A stretch of DNA of 14,384 nt from CAZZGX01 sp964653715. GTDB taxonomy: Bacteria; Patescibacteriota; Minisyncoccia; Ryanbacterales; GWA2-47-10b. Location of the stretch: positions 1-14,384 of the forward strand of contig CAZZGX010000038.1 of the NCBI GenBank assembly GCA_964653715.1, read 5' to 3'. The notes under the pieces are model-generated. The model worked only from the letters and a program-made list of their open reading frames with translations, made no database searches and was not told where the DNA came from. The position numbers were made by a program, and so were the translations under genes. Below are positions 1 through 6,476 of the stretch, piece by piece (within the stretch, counting starts at the first letter, position 1; each line of letters opens with the position of its first letter).

Positions 1-268
1 AAGTAAAATCTATAAACTCGTTGGCTGACTACATCAAGATTAAAGCTTTTCTCAATGGGGTTTTACGCATGATTTGAGTATCCGTTACGTGGATTCAAAA
101 GATTCCAAAGTTGTCCAAGCAGCCGATGTTGTTTCCAACGCGATTTATGCGAAATATACCTATGGAAAGGATCATTTTTACAGCAAACTCACGATTAGTG
201 AATCTATCAAGTTTCCATACAGTAAATTTGCCTCAAATCCGCCTGTGTATAACCCATTGACTCCATAG
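1..268 (+). pseudogene. DUF3800-like protein, 3' end, frameshifted and partial
   Basis: This is the C-terminal part of a gene that enters from the left edge. Codons beginning at position 3 read KSINSLADYIKIKAFLNG and run into a stop at 75-77. The frame starting one base earlier reads GFTHDLSIRYVDSKDS, then VVQAADVVSNAIYAKYTYG, and ends with TAG at 266-268. The DSK...QAADVV...AI..KY pattern resembles the C-terminal block of DUF3800 proteins, an RNase H-like fold family of unknown role often found near mobile or defence genes. The upstream LADYIKIK stretch also suits that family, so both frames probably belong to one gene broken near the GGGGTTTT run at 57-64. One missing base would restore a continuous frame. 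It may be a true pseudogene or a sequencing error. The family call rests on recalled motif similarity only. Confidence 0.5.
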
Positions 269-286
269 GTGTATTTCGCGTATACT
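257..286 (+). promoter_or_regulatory. Sigma70-type promoter for a short RNA
   Basis: The sequence contains TTGACT at 257-262, an 18-nt spacer and TATACT at 281-286, one mismatch from consensus in each box. The -35 box lies inside the last codons of the DUF3800-like gene. Transcription would start near 293. No open reading frame of credible size lies between this start and the terminator at 363-388, so the product is probably a non-coding RNA. Confidence 0.6.
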
Positions 287-292
287 AAAAGT

Positions 293-388
293 GATGTAAA
301 TCTTGTGTGGAGCTTAATGTAAGTAAGTGGCGTATTCCGTCACCGAAACACAAGTTGTCTTGAGAAGCCCTGCGGGGCTTTTCGCTTT
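293..388 (+). ncRNA. Candidate structured small RNA of unknown family
   Basis: The segment is bounded by a near-consensus promoter and an intrinsic terminator. CTTGTGT (302-308) can pair perfectly with ACACAAG (348-354), closing a domain that contains a second hairpin, GTGGCG-TATTC-CGTCAC, with one G-U pair. The terminator stem AAGCCC/GGGCTT follows at 365-380. The ~95-nt product does not match tmRNA, 6S RNA, RNase P or the SRP Alu/S-domain motifs as I know them. It could be a regulatory RNA linked to the neighbouring DUF3800 gene, an orphan leader whose gene was displaced by the insertion sequence, or an incidental transcript. Confidence 0.4.
363..388 (+). terminator. Rho-independent terminator
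   Basis: The inverted repeat AAGCCC (365-370) / GGGCTT (375-380) has a 4-nt loop and is followed by a T-rich tail (TTCGCTTT). It would end transcription from the promoter at 257-286, and read-through from the DUF3800-like gene. It lies just left of the insertion sequence. Confidence 0.7.
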
Positions 389-405
389 ATATGCTAAATT
401 AAGCG

Positions 406-435
406 ATGAAAACTTTGGGATGTTCCACTAAATTC
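406..435 (+). repeat. Left terminal inverted repeat of the insertion sequence
   Basis: This matches the reverse complement of 1484-1513 at about 25 of 30 positions. The conserved core TTTGGGAT (414-421) is identical in both ends. Confidence 0.8.
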
Positions 436-507
436 TGTTGATGGTTAGTAAAGGAAAGCGGCTCTTTTTCAAATCAAATCGGCCTTTCTGTGCCATAGTT
501 CGCGTGT

Positions 508-1494
508 ATGGCCACACAACACGCGAAATCTCCTTGTTGCCGAGGGAGAATAAACCGTTTCGGCAAGCGTCGAAGGCAGTGCACTATCTGCAAACGAACA
601 TGGAGTATTCGGAAAAAACGGAGGGGTAGAAAACGTAAACGCATTGCCACCGCCTTGCTCAACCGGATACTCCTTGAGCGGCATACGATTGCTCAAGAGA
701 AAAGAAATGTTCGTCTCTCCCGAAGCGGCATCGCACTGCGGTATCTGAAGGCAATGCGAGCAACGGTTGAGAGGCGACACTCTCTGGTCTCTTTTCGCGG
801 ACCACAAATTCTCCTTGGTGACGGTCTCTACTTCAAATTCAAGCGTAGAGAGTGGGTCATGTATCTCCTAGCGGTAAAACCAACCGGCAGCAGAAAAGCG
901 TATTTTCTTGATCCGGTATTGTTTGAAGGACGGGAATGCTATGAGAGGTGGGTCCGAGCGGTTGCGACTATTCCTCTGGCAGTGAAAAAGCGTATTTGCG
1001 CCTTTGTTTCCGATGGTTTTCGAGGATCACAACTCCTTTCGGAACAGAACCATTGGCTACACCAGCGATGCTATTTCCATCTGCTTGCCAATCTGGTGCG
1101 CGGCAAAGGCAAGAGACGGTACCGGATACGAAGCAGCAAACTGCGCGACAAGATACTTGAGGCAACCAGAGTAATCCTGAACTCTCACAGTGCTCACGGA
1201 TTGTTGCGAGCCAGAAAAACAATTTGCAGGATGATTAGCCGCCCAAACTGTCCGCCCTATATCCGCAAACAAGCTCTGGAATTTCTCGAACGCGAGCGGG
1301 ATTTCAGAACGTATCTTCGCTATCCGAAACTCAATCTGCCGACAACCACCAACGCCATCGAATCAACGGGGCAGATGATGCGACGAGCCACGAGAACGGC
1401 GCGCACCCCACAATCGCTACTGCTCCGAGCTGTTGCCTTTCTCCGCCTGAAGAAATTCGTCATTTGTAACGGAAATATCAACCGAATTAAGTAG
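508..1494 (+). CDS. DDE transposase, MULE/IS256-superfamily type with N-terminal zinc-binding region
   Basis: The 328-residue protein should cut and join the ends of its own element. The N-terminus has a Cys cluster (C10, C11, C25, C28) followed by a very basic stretch around 33-45, as in transposases with a zinc ribbon or zinc-finger DNA-binding head. The first CxxC knuckle is odd because its cysteines are adjacent. The catalytic core shows a DGLYF block with D105, a VSDGFRG block with D169, a CYFH pair (C188/H191) as in mutator-type enzymes, and TTTNAIES with E285. D105, D169 and E285 are the proposed DDE triad. The ATG at 508 is the first in-frame start after a TAG at 496-498. No good ribosome-binding site precedes it. 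The gene is full length with no frameshift. Assignment to IS256 rather than ISL3 is by motif pattern and is less certain than the transposase call. Confidence 0.85.
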   Translation: MATQHAKSPCCRGRINRFGKRRRQCTICKRTWSIRKKRRGRKRKRIATALLNRILLERHTIAQEKRNVRLSRSGIALRYLKAMRATVERRHSLVSFRGPQILLGDGLYFKFKRREWVMYLLAVKPTGSRKAYFLDPVLFEGRECYERWVRAVATIPLAVKKRICAFVSDGFRGSQLLSEQNHWLHQRCYFHLLANLVRGKGKRRYRIRSSKLRDKILEATRVILNSHSAHGLLRARKTICRMISRPNCPPYIRKQALEFLERERDFRTYLRYPKLNLPTTTNAIESTGQMMRRATRTARTPQSLLLRAVAFLRLKKFVICNGNINRIK

Positions 1495-1513
1495 ATGATC
1501 CCAAATTTTTCAT
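1484..1513 (-). repeat. Right terminal inverted repeat of the insertion sequence
   Basis: This is the imperfect inverted copy of 406-435. It contains the last codons and TAG stop (1492-1494) of the transposase, so the coding region runs right into the element end. Confidence 0.8.
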
Positions 1514-1565
1514 TCCCTAGTTTGGTCTTTTGTTTTTATACCACTGAGAGGTAAGATATATTCGC

Positions 1566-2603
1566 ATGCGAATCCACCTAACTGGCACATATTGGCACGG
1601 GGCGACGACGTTCAATCTCGAGCGGGTGTTTAAGAGTCTCGGCCATGAGGTTTTTTTCTTCGACAAGTACCCGAAGAAATCCGACCGCGCGCTTAAAAAC
1701 ATTTTTTCGCGGCTCTCAAGGAAGCCCTACGGAGTAGAGCAATTGTTCGCAAAGCGGAGGAGCGGGGAATGGCTCAAAACTGTAGAAGAGTGCAATCCTG
1801 ATCTTATTTTTATTGAAGACGCGCCGGAACTTTCGGCGGAGTTTGTATCGCTTGCCCGCCGTCTCAAAAAACCGGTTTTCTATTATATGACCTCCCCGCC
1901 TCATGGCTCTGGAGCGAAAGAGGAGATGTGGAGCTTTAAGTATGTGGATGAGCTTTTTTCGATTGACGAGGAGTGGTCAAAGCTCGCCGCGCAATTCTAT
2001 GCAAAGCCGATTCACCACCTTCCGCTTGCCGCGTCTCCGTTAGATTTTTATCCGATATCCGGTGCGCAAAAAAAGTATGACGCCGCGTATATCGCAAGCG
2101 TTCCGGAGCAAAGCCCCGACGGGCTCATGCGCGCGAATCTAGTAGACCAGATTCCCGAAAAATATTCTGTTGTAGCGGGCGGCAACGGCTGGAACTATTG
2201 GCTGAAATATTTCCCTCGCCTCGCCTCGCGGATATTGTCCAATTCTTCCATCCCGATTGCGAAAATGAACGAGCTATTCAATGCTTCGAAAATTATTATC
2301 AATTTCCATTCCACGTGGCACACGGCATCCATTTCCGCCCGCACATTCGAGGCGGCGCTCGCGGGAGGTTTCCAGATCGCTGACTATCGGAGGGATCTCG
2401 ACGTTTTGCTCCCGCCGAATTTAATTCCGATTTTCAGCAACCCCAAAGAGATGAACGAACTCATTGCCCACTGGTCTTCCCCCGCGCGCGATGCGGAGCG
2501 CGAAGAAAAAACCCGAAAACTCCGCGAGCATGTTTTGGCGCATCACACGTGGGAGCATCGAGCGAAGGAAGTGTTGAAGGCGTATGAAGGATATCGAAAG
2601 TAA
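1566..2603 (+). CDS. CgeB-like glycosyltransferase
   Basis: The 345-residue protein resembles the CgeB/YkvP family of GT-B-like glycosyltransferases, which add sugars to spore coats or surface polymers. It has an N-terminal Rossmann-like half (MRIHLTGTYWHG, CNPDLIFIEDAPEL near 76-89, KPVFYYMTSPPH near 102-113). The C-terminal half holds the diagnostic nucleotide-sugar binding block near 258-275 (ARTFEAALAGGF, with R259 and E262). No membrane segment or signal peptide is evident, so it is probably cytosolic or peripheral. GAGAGG at 1546-1551 lies 14 nt before the ATG, which is long for a Shine-Dalgarno sequence. The gene starts 52 nt right of the insertion sequence and converges on the leftward glycan operon. 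Donor and acceptor cannot be deduced. The family is fairly secure and the substrate unknown. Confidence 0.8.
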   Translation: MRIHLTGTYWHGATTFNLERVFKSLGHEVFFFDKYPKKSDRALKNIFSRLSRKPYGVEQLFAKRRSGEWLKTVEECNPDLIFIEDAPELSAEFVSLARRLKKPVFYYMTSPPHGSGAKEEMWSFKYVDELFSIDEEWSKLAAQFYAKPIHHLPLAASPLDFYPISGAQKKYDAAYIASVPEQSPDGLMRANLVDQIPEKYSVVAGGNGWNYWLKYFPRLASRILSNSSIPIAKMNELFNASKIIINFHSTWHTASISARTFEAALAGGFQIADYRRDLDVLLPPNLIPIFSNPKEMNELIAHWSSPARDAEREEKTRKLREHVLAHHTWEHRAKEVLKAYEGYRK

Positions 2604-2692
2604 GGGTTTACAAATACCAATACCAAAACGACCGGAGATACGCGTACATAGTCCAAAAAAGCGCCGTTCATGTAATCGTGGAAGAAATATTT

Positions 2693-2758
2693 TCGGCAGA
2701 AAAAAACGGGCGAGTACGGATGCGATTTGTTGCGGCGCCGTTTAACTGGTTCTGCCGA
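2693..2758. repeat. Long imperfect inverted repeat between convergent genes; possible leftward terminator
   Basis: TCGGCAGAA (2693-2701) is the exact inverse of TTCTGCCGA (2750-2758), and nested inside, AAACGG (2704-2709) pairs with CCGTTT (2738-2743). On the minus strand the inner stem is followed directly by seven T residues (complement of 2700-2706). It could therefore terminate the leftward operon ending at 2773, although the loop is long. The rest of the 2604-2772 gap shows nothing recognisable. Confidence 0.35.
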
Positions 2759-2772
2759 GGAGGATAAAGCCG

Positions 2773-4281
2773 CTACGGGCACTCGTAGGCGGCAAAAGCA
2801 TAGCTTGGCGTCGTATCGGCGAGGCGGATGCCGAAAATCTTCGGAACTTTCGCGACGAAATTGCTGGCAATAATAGGACATCCTCGTATGTCGGGCGGCG
2901 GAGTGGCGGCGTTATAATTATCTTGGGTCTGACCCCAGATCACCATCGCATGGGGCGGAAAAATATCCGTCGGCCCAAAATCGCCCATCGTTTCCATCGT
3001 TTTGTAATTTTCCGAAATGGTCCACATTTGAAATGTGACCACATACGTAGCGCCGGGGTGTTCGGACGAAATTTTCGCGAACGCGTTTCGTGCGGCGTCG
3101 ATACCTACGCCGTCCTTAATAAAGGACGGGAAAAGAGCAATCGGTCGTGCGGCGACTGCCGTGAGAAGCAATAGAATTGCCACGGTTCCGTACTGCGCTG
3201 CCCTCGTATTAAAAATATGAATCACGCCATAAAGCAACGCGGCGAATATCGGCGTGGAAAAAATCATAACATACCCGTTTCTCGACTCGGTAACGAAATA
3301 CACTATGAGGCCGGCAAAGATAACACAGAAGAACACAAAAAGGAATGGCGATTTGATCTTGCTCCGATGCTCGCGATATACTTTCACGCCGAAGATCAGC
3401 ATTATTACCATCATGAGGAAAAGCAGCGTTTTGTACGGGCTACTAAAATCGGAAGCGATTACTTGCATAAGATGCGTTCCCGACCACACTCCGGTAAATA
3501 CCTGCGTATGTGTGCCGGCGTTCAGCGCTGTGCCTGAGAGCACTTCAAACACATTAAAGGGGGAGAAGAGTTGTATGAGGAGTAAAAATACCAAGCCGCC
3601 GAGGGCGCACGTGATCGCCGTATCGCGGAGAACGCCGCGCCACTTGTCCTCTAATGAGAAGAATATTCCTATGGCGGCGGCGAAAAGCAATGTGCCGCCG
3701 GGATGGGTCGCGGCCATAAGCCCAAGGAGAAGCGCGAGTGTCCCTATTAATAATTTCCGCTCCTTCAAGTACAACATCCCAAACAGTCCCGCGGTAACGA
3801 ATAAACGGGCGAGTGTTTCCGGCCTGCCGCCCGATCCCCACAAGACCCGCAATGTGATGATGGAAACCAAGATTATCAACATAACTGCAAGCCAATTGAG
3901 TCTTTTGTCGCGCATGGTCGCTACTTTGTAAAAAACCCAGGAAGCAAGCGCGAGCGAAATCATATTTATAAGGCCAAGCGCGAGAAACGCCTGCCTCGGA
4001 TAAGAAAGTGGAATATGCGGCGAGATGAATAAGCTCACGATCATGGGAAAAAGCGGCGGGTACAGGAGAAACCGTTCTTGGCCCGTTGGATCAGAGAGAT
4101 TGGTGAATCTTTTCGTCACCGGGTTCGTGAACTCGTGATGTAGCGCAAAGGTAACGGCTGGCGGCATGAAATAGATCGCGTCGTTCGTGCCGCTCACCGG
4201 ATACCCAAAATATCCGAATACCACCGCGAGAAGCGAAAGAACGGTCGCGACCGTAATTACCGCAATATGTTTTTTGTCCAT
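2773..4281 (-). CDS. Multispanning GT-C-type membrane glycosyltransferase (ArnT/PMT-like)
   Basis: The ~502-residue integral membrane protein has about 10-12 hydrophobic segments and a soluble C-terminal region of ~110 residues. The first segment (about 6-25) is followed by a loop with GTNDAIYF (D34), the position where GT-C enzymes such as ArnT, PMT and GtrC-like transferases carry their acidic catalytic or metal-binding residue. A later loop has WGSGGRPETLARLF, a signature of polytopic glycosyltransferase-like proteins. Such enzymes move a sugar from a polyprenyl-phosphate carrier to an acceptor on the outer face of the membrane. The ATG at 4281 is chosen because it lies 1 nt after the upstream stop (4283) and gives a typical signal-anchor start. 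An ATG at 4314 would overlap the upstream gene by 32 bp and add a polar MSSGNFCGDFK extension. It is the last gene of the leftward operon. The substrate is unknown. Confidence 0.75.
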   Translation of the reverse strand: MDKKHIAVITVATVLSLLAVVFGYFGYPVSGTNDAIYFMPPAVTFALHHEFTNPVTKRFTNLSDPTGQERFLLYPPLFPMIVSLFISPHIPLSYPRQAFLALGLINMISLALASWVFYKVATMRDKRLNWLAVMLIILVSIITLRVLWGSGGRPETLARLFVTAGLFGMLYLKERKLLIGTLALLLGLMAATHPGGTLLFAAAIGIFFSLEDKWRGVLRDTAITCALGGLVFLLLIQLFSPFNVFEVLSGTALNAGTHTQVFTGVWSGTHLMQVIASDFSSPYKTLLFLMMVIMLIFGVKVYREHRSKIKSPFLFVFFCVIFAGLIVYFVTESRNGYVMIFSTPIFAALLYGVIHIFNTRAAQYGTVAILLLLTAVAARPIALFPSFIKDGVGIDAARNAFAKISSEHPGATYVVTFQMWTISENYKTMETMGDFGPTDIFPPHAMVIWGQTQDNYNAATPPPDIRGCPIIASNFVAKVPKIFGIRLADTTPSYAFAAYECP

Positions 4282-4282
4282 T

Positions 4283-5482
4283 TTAAAATCGCCGCAGAAA
4301 TTCCCCGAAGACATTCTTTATCTTATTAATATGTTTCTTCTCTATCCCGTGATGGCATCCAATCACAAAACTTTGTTTCATAATAAGGTCGGCGACCGGA
4401 TATCCGCCGCGGCGCTCCACGCGTTTTATTTTTCGGAACCCCGGCTGGCGCAGAATGTTGCCGGTAAATATCGGCCGCGTTTGAATATTGTTATGTTCGA
4501 GGTGTTTTACTATTTCAAAACGCGAGAACGGAGCATGTTCTTTTACCGTAAGAGGGAACGCAAGCCATGCCGTCCGAACGCCGCGCATCTGATCGGGCAG
4601 GAAGAAGTACTCTTCGTAATCTTTGAAGAATTTTTTAAGCGCCGCAAAATTCTTGCGGCGGATTGTCGTATGCCGGTCGAGTTTCTTAAGTTGGGCTAAA
4701 CCGAATGCGGCGCTTAACTCTGTTGTCCGCATGTTATAGCCAATCTCCGAGAAAACAAATTTTGCGTCATATGGCATCCCACCAATCTTCGTTTGGTATC
4801 GCGTGTCGATATCTTCGGTTTCATTGAGCGACGAGCGGCGGCCCCAGCCGCTTAGTATCCTAGTTTTGGAATACCATTGGGGGTTATTGAGGCAAACCAT
4901 TCCGCCCCCGCCCGCGGCTGTAACTATATGAGACGCGTAGAAACTGGTGGTGGATATATCGGAATGAATGCCGGTTGATCTTCCGCCAATCTTGGCGCCG
5001 AGCGTGTCGCACGAGTCCTCGATCAGATATAATGCATGTTTTTTCGCGATAGCGCGTAACCGTGCGAGGTCGGGGATATTGCCGAATAGAGAAGGCACCA
5101 TAAGCGCCCGCGTCTTCTTGGTAATCATTGATTCCACTTGATCTATATCTAGTTGGTATGATCCCATTTTCACATCAACAAACGCTGGCACAAGCCCGAT
5201 TTGCAGTATCGGCGCGACCGTGGTGGCAAAAGTTAAAACCGGAGTGATTACCTCCGACCCCTTTGGCAGTCCAAGAACCTCAAGCGCCAATAAGTTTGCC
5301 GAAGAACCGGAGTTCACGAGGAGCCCATATTTTTTTCCGAATAATTTCGCAATCCTTTGCTCAAATTCCGTTGCTTTTTTACCGGCAACGATTTGCGACG
5401 TCTTCAAAATCTCCTGAACCGCCTTTCTCTCCTCTTCTCCGAAGACGGCAAGGGCATATGGAACACGGAGGCCATCATTCAT
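4283..5482 (-). CDS. RfbH/ColD-like PLP-fold sugar 3-dehydratase, His in place of Lys, no Fe-S cysteines
   Basis: The protein is ~399 residues (414 from the upstream TTG at 5527; numbering here is from that TTG). It has the DegT/DnrJ/EryC1 fold: phosphate-binding NSGSSAN at 72-78, an LIEDSCDTLGAK block with D171 facing the PLP ring, and a GYNMRTTELSAAFG block at 263-276. Ordinary family members have Lys in the SFHPTK motif, but here it reads SFYASH with His200. That change marks the non-aminating dehydratases: E1/RfbH, which removes the 3-OH of CDP-4-keto-6-deoxyglucose, and ColD. After the conserved WGR (228-230), E1 carries its four [2Fe-2S] cysteines. Here that loop has none, and the only cysteines are 173, 212 and 391. 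The ATG at 5482 overlaps the previous stop by 8 bp (ATGAATGA), suggesting coupling. The fold and the Lys loss are clear, but the precise substrate is inferred from the RfbG-like neighbour. Confidence 0.8.
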   Translation of the reverse strand: MNDGLRVPYALAVFGEEERKAVQEILKTSQIVAGKKATEFEQRIAKLFGKKYGLLVNSGSSANLLALEVLGLPKGSEVITPVLTFATTVAPILQIGLVPAFVDVKMGSYQLDIDQVESMITKKTRALMVPSLFGNIPDLARLRAIAKKHALYLIEDSCDTLGAKIGGRSTGIHSDISTTSFYASHIVTAAGGGGMVCLNNPQWYSKTRILSGWGRRSSLNETEDIDTRYQTKIGGMPYDAKFVFSEIGYNMRTTELSAAFGLAQLKKLDRHTTIRRKNFAALKKFFKDYEEYFFLPDQMRGVRTAWLAFPLTVKEHAPFSRFEIVKHLEHNNIQTRPIFTGNILRQPGFRKIKRVERRGGYPVADLIMKQSFVIGCHHGIEKKHINKIKNVFGEFLRRF

Positions 5483-6476
5483 TTTCAGTGTTAGAATTAT
5501 ACCAATTGACGGTTTGCCGTAAAGCAATTTCTATCGGCGTCCGTGCGCGCCACCCAAGAATCTTTTCCGCTTTCGACGCATCCATATAACATTCCATGGC
5601 GTCGCGCGGGCGATATGGTTCAGCGCCGAAATTAATTCGTATGGAGTTTCCCATGAGCTTATTGAGCATAGTCGCGACGTCTTTCACTTTATACCCTTTG
5701 TTGCCGCCCAGATTGAAAATCTGCTGGTCGCTATGGGGCGAAGCGCCAGCTATTAAAATGCCGTCTACGAGGTCCTCAACGTAGACAAAATCGCGTATTT
5801 GATCGCCCGGGTTCATGTCGAAGTTTTTTCCGTCAATCGCCGATTTGATAATGTTCGGGATGAGCATCAAACCAAAATCCTGCGTTGGACCAAAAACCGC
5901 AGCGGGGCGTACCACGGTCGTAGCCATTCCCGAGAGTTTCCCGTACAGCAGCACCGCGTGCGTAGCCATTATCTTGCTTAAAGAATATGGATAGGTCGGC
6001 TGTTCGCGCATGGTCTCGACGAACGGCGACGGAGAATCGCCATATTCCGCTATTGAACCGATATGTACGAATTTCCCAATTTTGTTTTTTGCGGCAACCT
6101 TAACAAGGTTAACCGCGGTAATAAAGTTGCCTTGTATCTGATCATCGAGAGCATCTAGCGTCCGGTTACTATTCGGAACCGCAGCGGCATTTACGACAAC
6201 AGCGGGCATAAATGTCGAAATAGCATCATGTACGGCAGGGTCGTCCAAGAGATCGAGATTGATCATTTTTATAATCCTCTTTACCTCCCGTAGGCGATCC
6301 ATTTTCTTTACTATCCCGCCGGATGGGCGGGAAGCAACGCACACTTCTGCTCCTGCCACTATAAGCTTTTTAACGACACAGGAGCCCACAAAACCGGTTC
6401 CGCCAGTCACGAGGACCTTTTTACCTTTATAAAAGTTCTCGTATGAGCCGCTATTTGTGATCGATTTCTCGTGCAT
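5475..6476 (-). CDS. NAD(P)-dependent extended SDR (nucleotide-sugar epimerase/reductase family)
   Basis: The protein is 333 residues from the ATG at 6476. It has a Rossmann nucleotide-binding motif TGGTGFVG (24-31), a NAAA segment near 96-99, HIGSIAEYG (138-146) with the catalytic Ser, and YSLSK (164-168) giving the Tyr/Lys pair of an intact extended short-chain dehydrogenase. The RDFVYVEDLVDG and NLGG segments are typical of sugar-nucleotide epimerases, 4,6-dehydratases and 4-ketoreductases. It sits between the RfbG-like and RfbH-like genes, so it may reduce or epimerise the 4-keto intermediate, like abequose, paratose or tyvelose enzymes. Sequence alone does not fix the reaction. An upstream ATG at 6512 would add 12 residues and increase the overlap with the preceding gene from 26 to 62 bp, so the shorter start is preferred with modest confidence. 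Confidence 0.8.
   Translation of the reverse strand: MHEKSITNSGSYENFYKGKKVLVTGGTGFVGSCVVKKLIVAGAEVCVASRPSGGIVKKMDRLREVKRIIKMINLDLLDDPAVHDAISTFMPAVVVNAAAVPNSNRTLDALDDQIQGNFITAVNLVKVAAKNKIGKFVHIGSIAEYGDSPSPFVETMREQPTYPYSLSKIMATHAVLLYGKLSGMATTVVRPAAVFGPTQDFGLMLIPNIIKSAIDGKNFDMNPGDQIRDFVYVEDLVDGILIAGASPHSDQQIFNLGGNKGYKVKDVATMLNKLMGNSIRINFGAEPYRPRDAMECYMDASKAEKILGWRARTPIEIALRQTVNWYNSNTENE

Larger units (their letters stand above)
406..1513 (+). mobile_element. Complete insertion sequence, MULE/IS256-like, ~1.1 kb
   Basis: The element consists of one transposase gene between matching ends. The left end (406-435) and the reverse complement of the right end (1484-1513) agree at about 25 of 30 positions and share the blocks ATGAAAA, TTTGGGAT and AATTC. 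The transposase stop codon lies inside the right repeat, giving a compact element with no passenger gene. The true outer boundary may instead be at the GGGAT (417 and 1502). The 8-bp flanks would then be AAAACTTT and AAATTTTT, a 6-of-8 match that could be a decayed target duplication in an A/T-symmetric target. No clean duplication is visible outside 406/1513. The element lies between the RNA terminator and the glycan genes. Confidence 0.8.

Noticed and set aside
438..629. Short open frame overlapping the transposase start, considered as the first half of a frameshifted transposase
   Set aside because: The transposase frame already contains its N-terminal Cys cluster and full core. No slippery heptamer is visible, and the short frame shows no family motif.
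469..807. 112-codon leftward frame inside the insertion sequence
   Set aside because: It is the antisense shadow of the transposase, Ser/Pro/Cys-rich with no motif.
2543..2881. Leftward frame spanning the gap between the convergent genes
   Set aside because: It overlaps the ends of two solid genes, and the product has no recognisable domain or credible start.
3254..3931. 225-codon rightward open frame opposite the GT-C gene
   Set aside because: The product has no recognisable motif and low-complexity basic/Ser/Pro composition, and lies wholly antisense to a convincing membrane-protein gene.
4283..5527. Plain DegT-family aminotransferase making an amino sugar
   Set aside because: The PLP-binding Lys is replaced by His200 in SFYASH, which is characteristic of the RfbH/ColD dehydratases. 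The TTG start at 5527 was also rejected in favour of the ATG at 5482, which cuts the overlap with the upstream gene from 53 to 8 bp.
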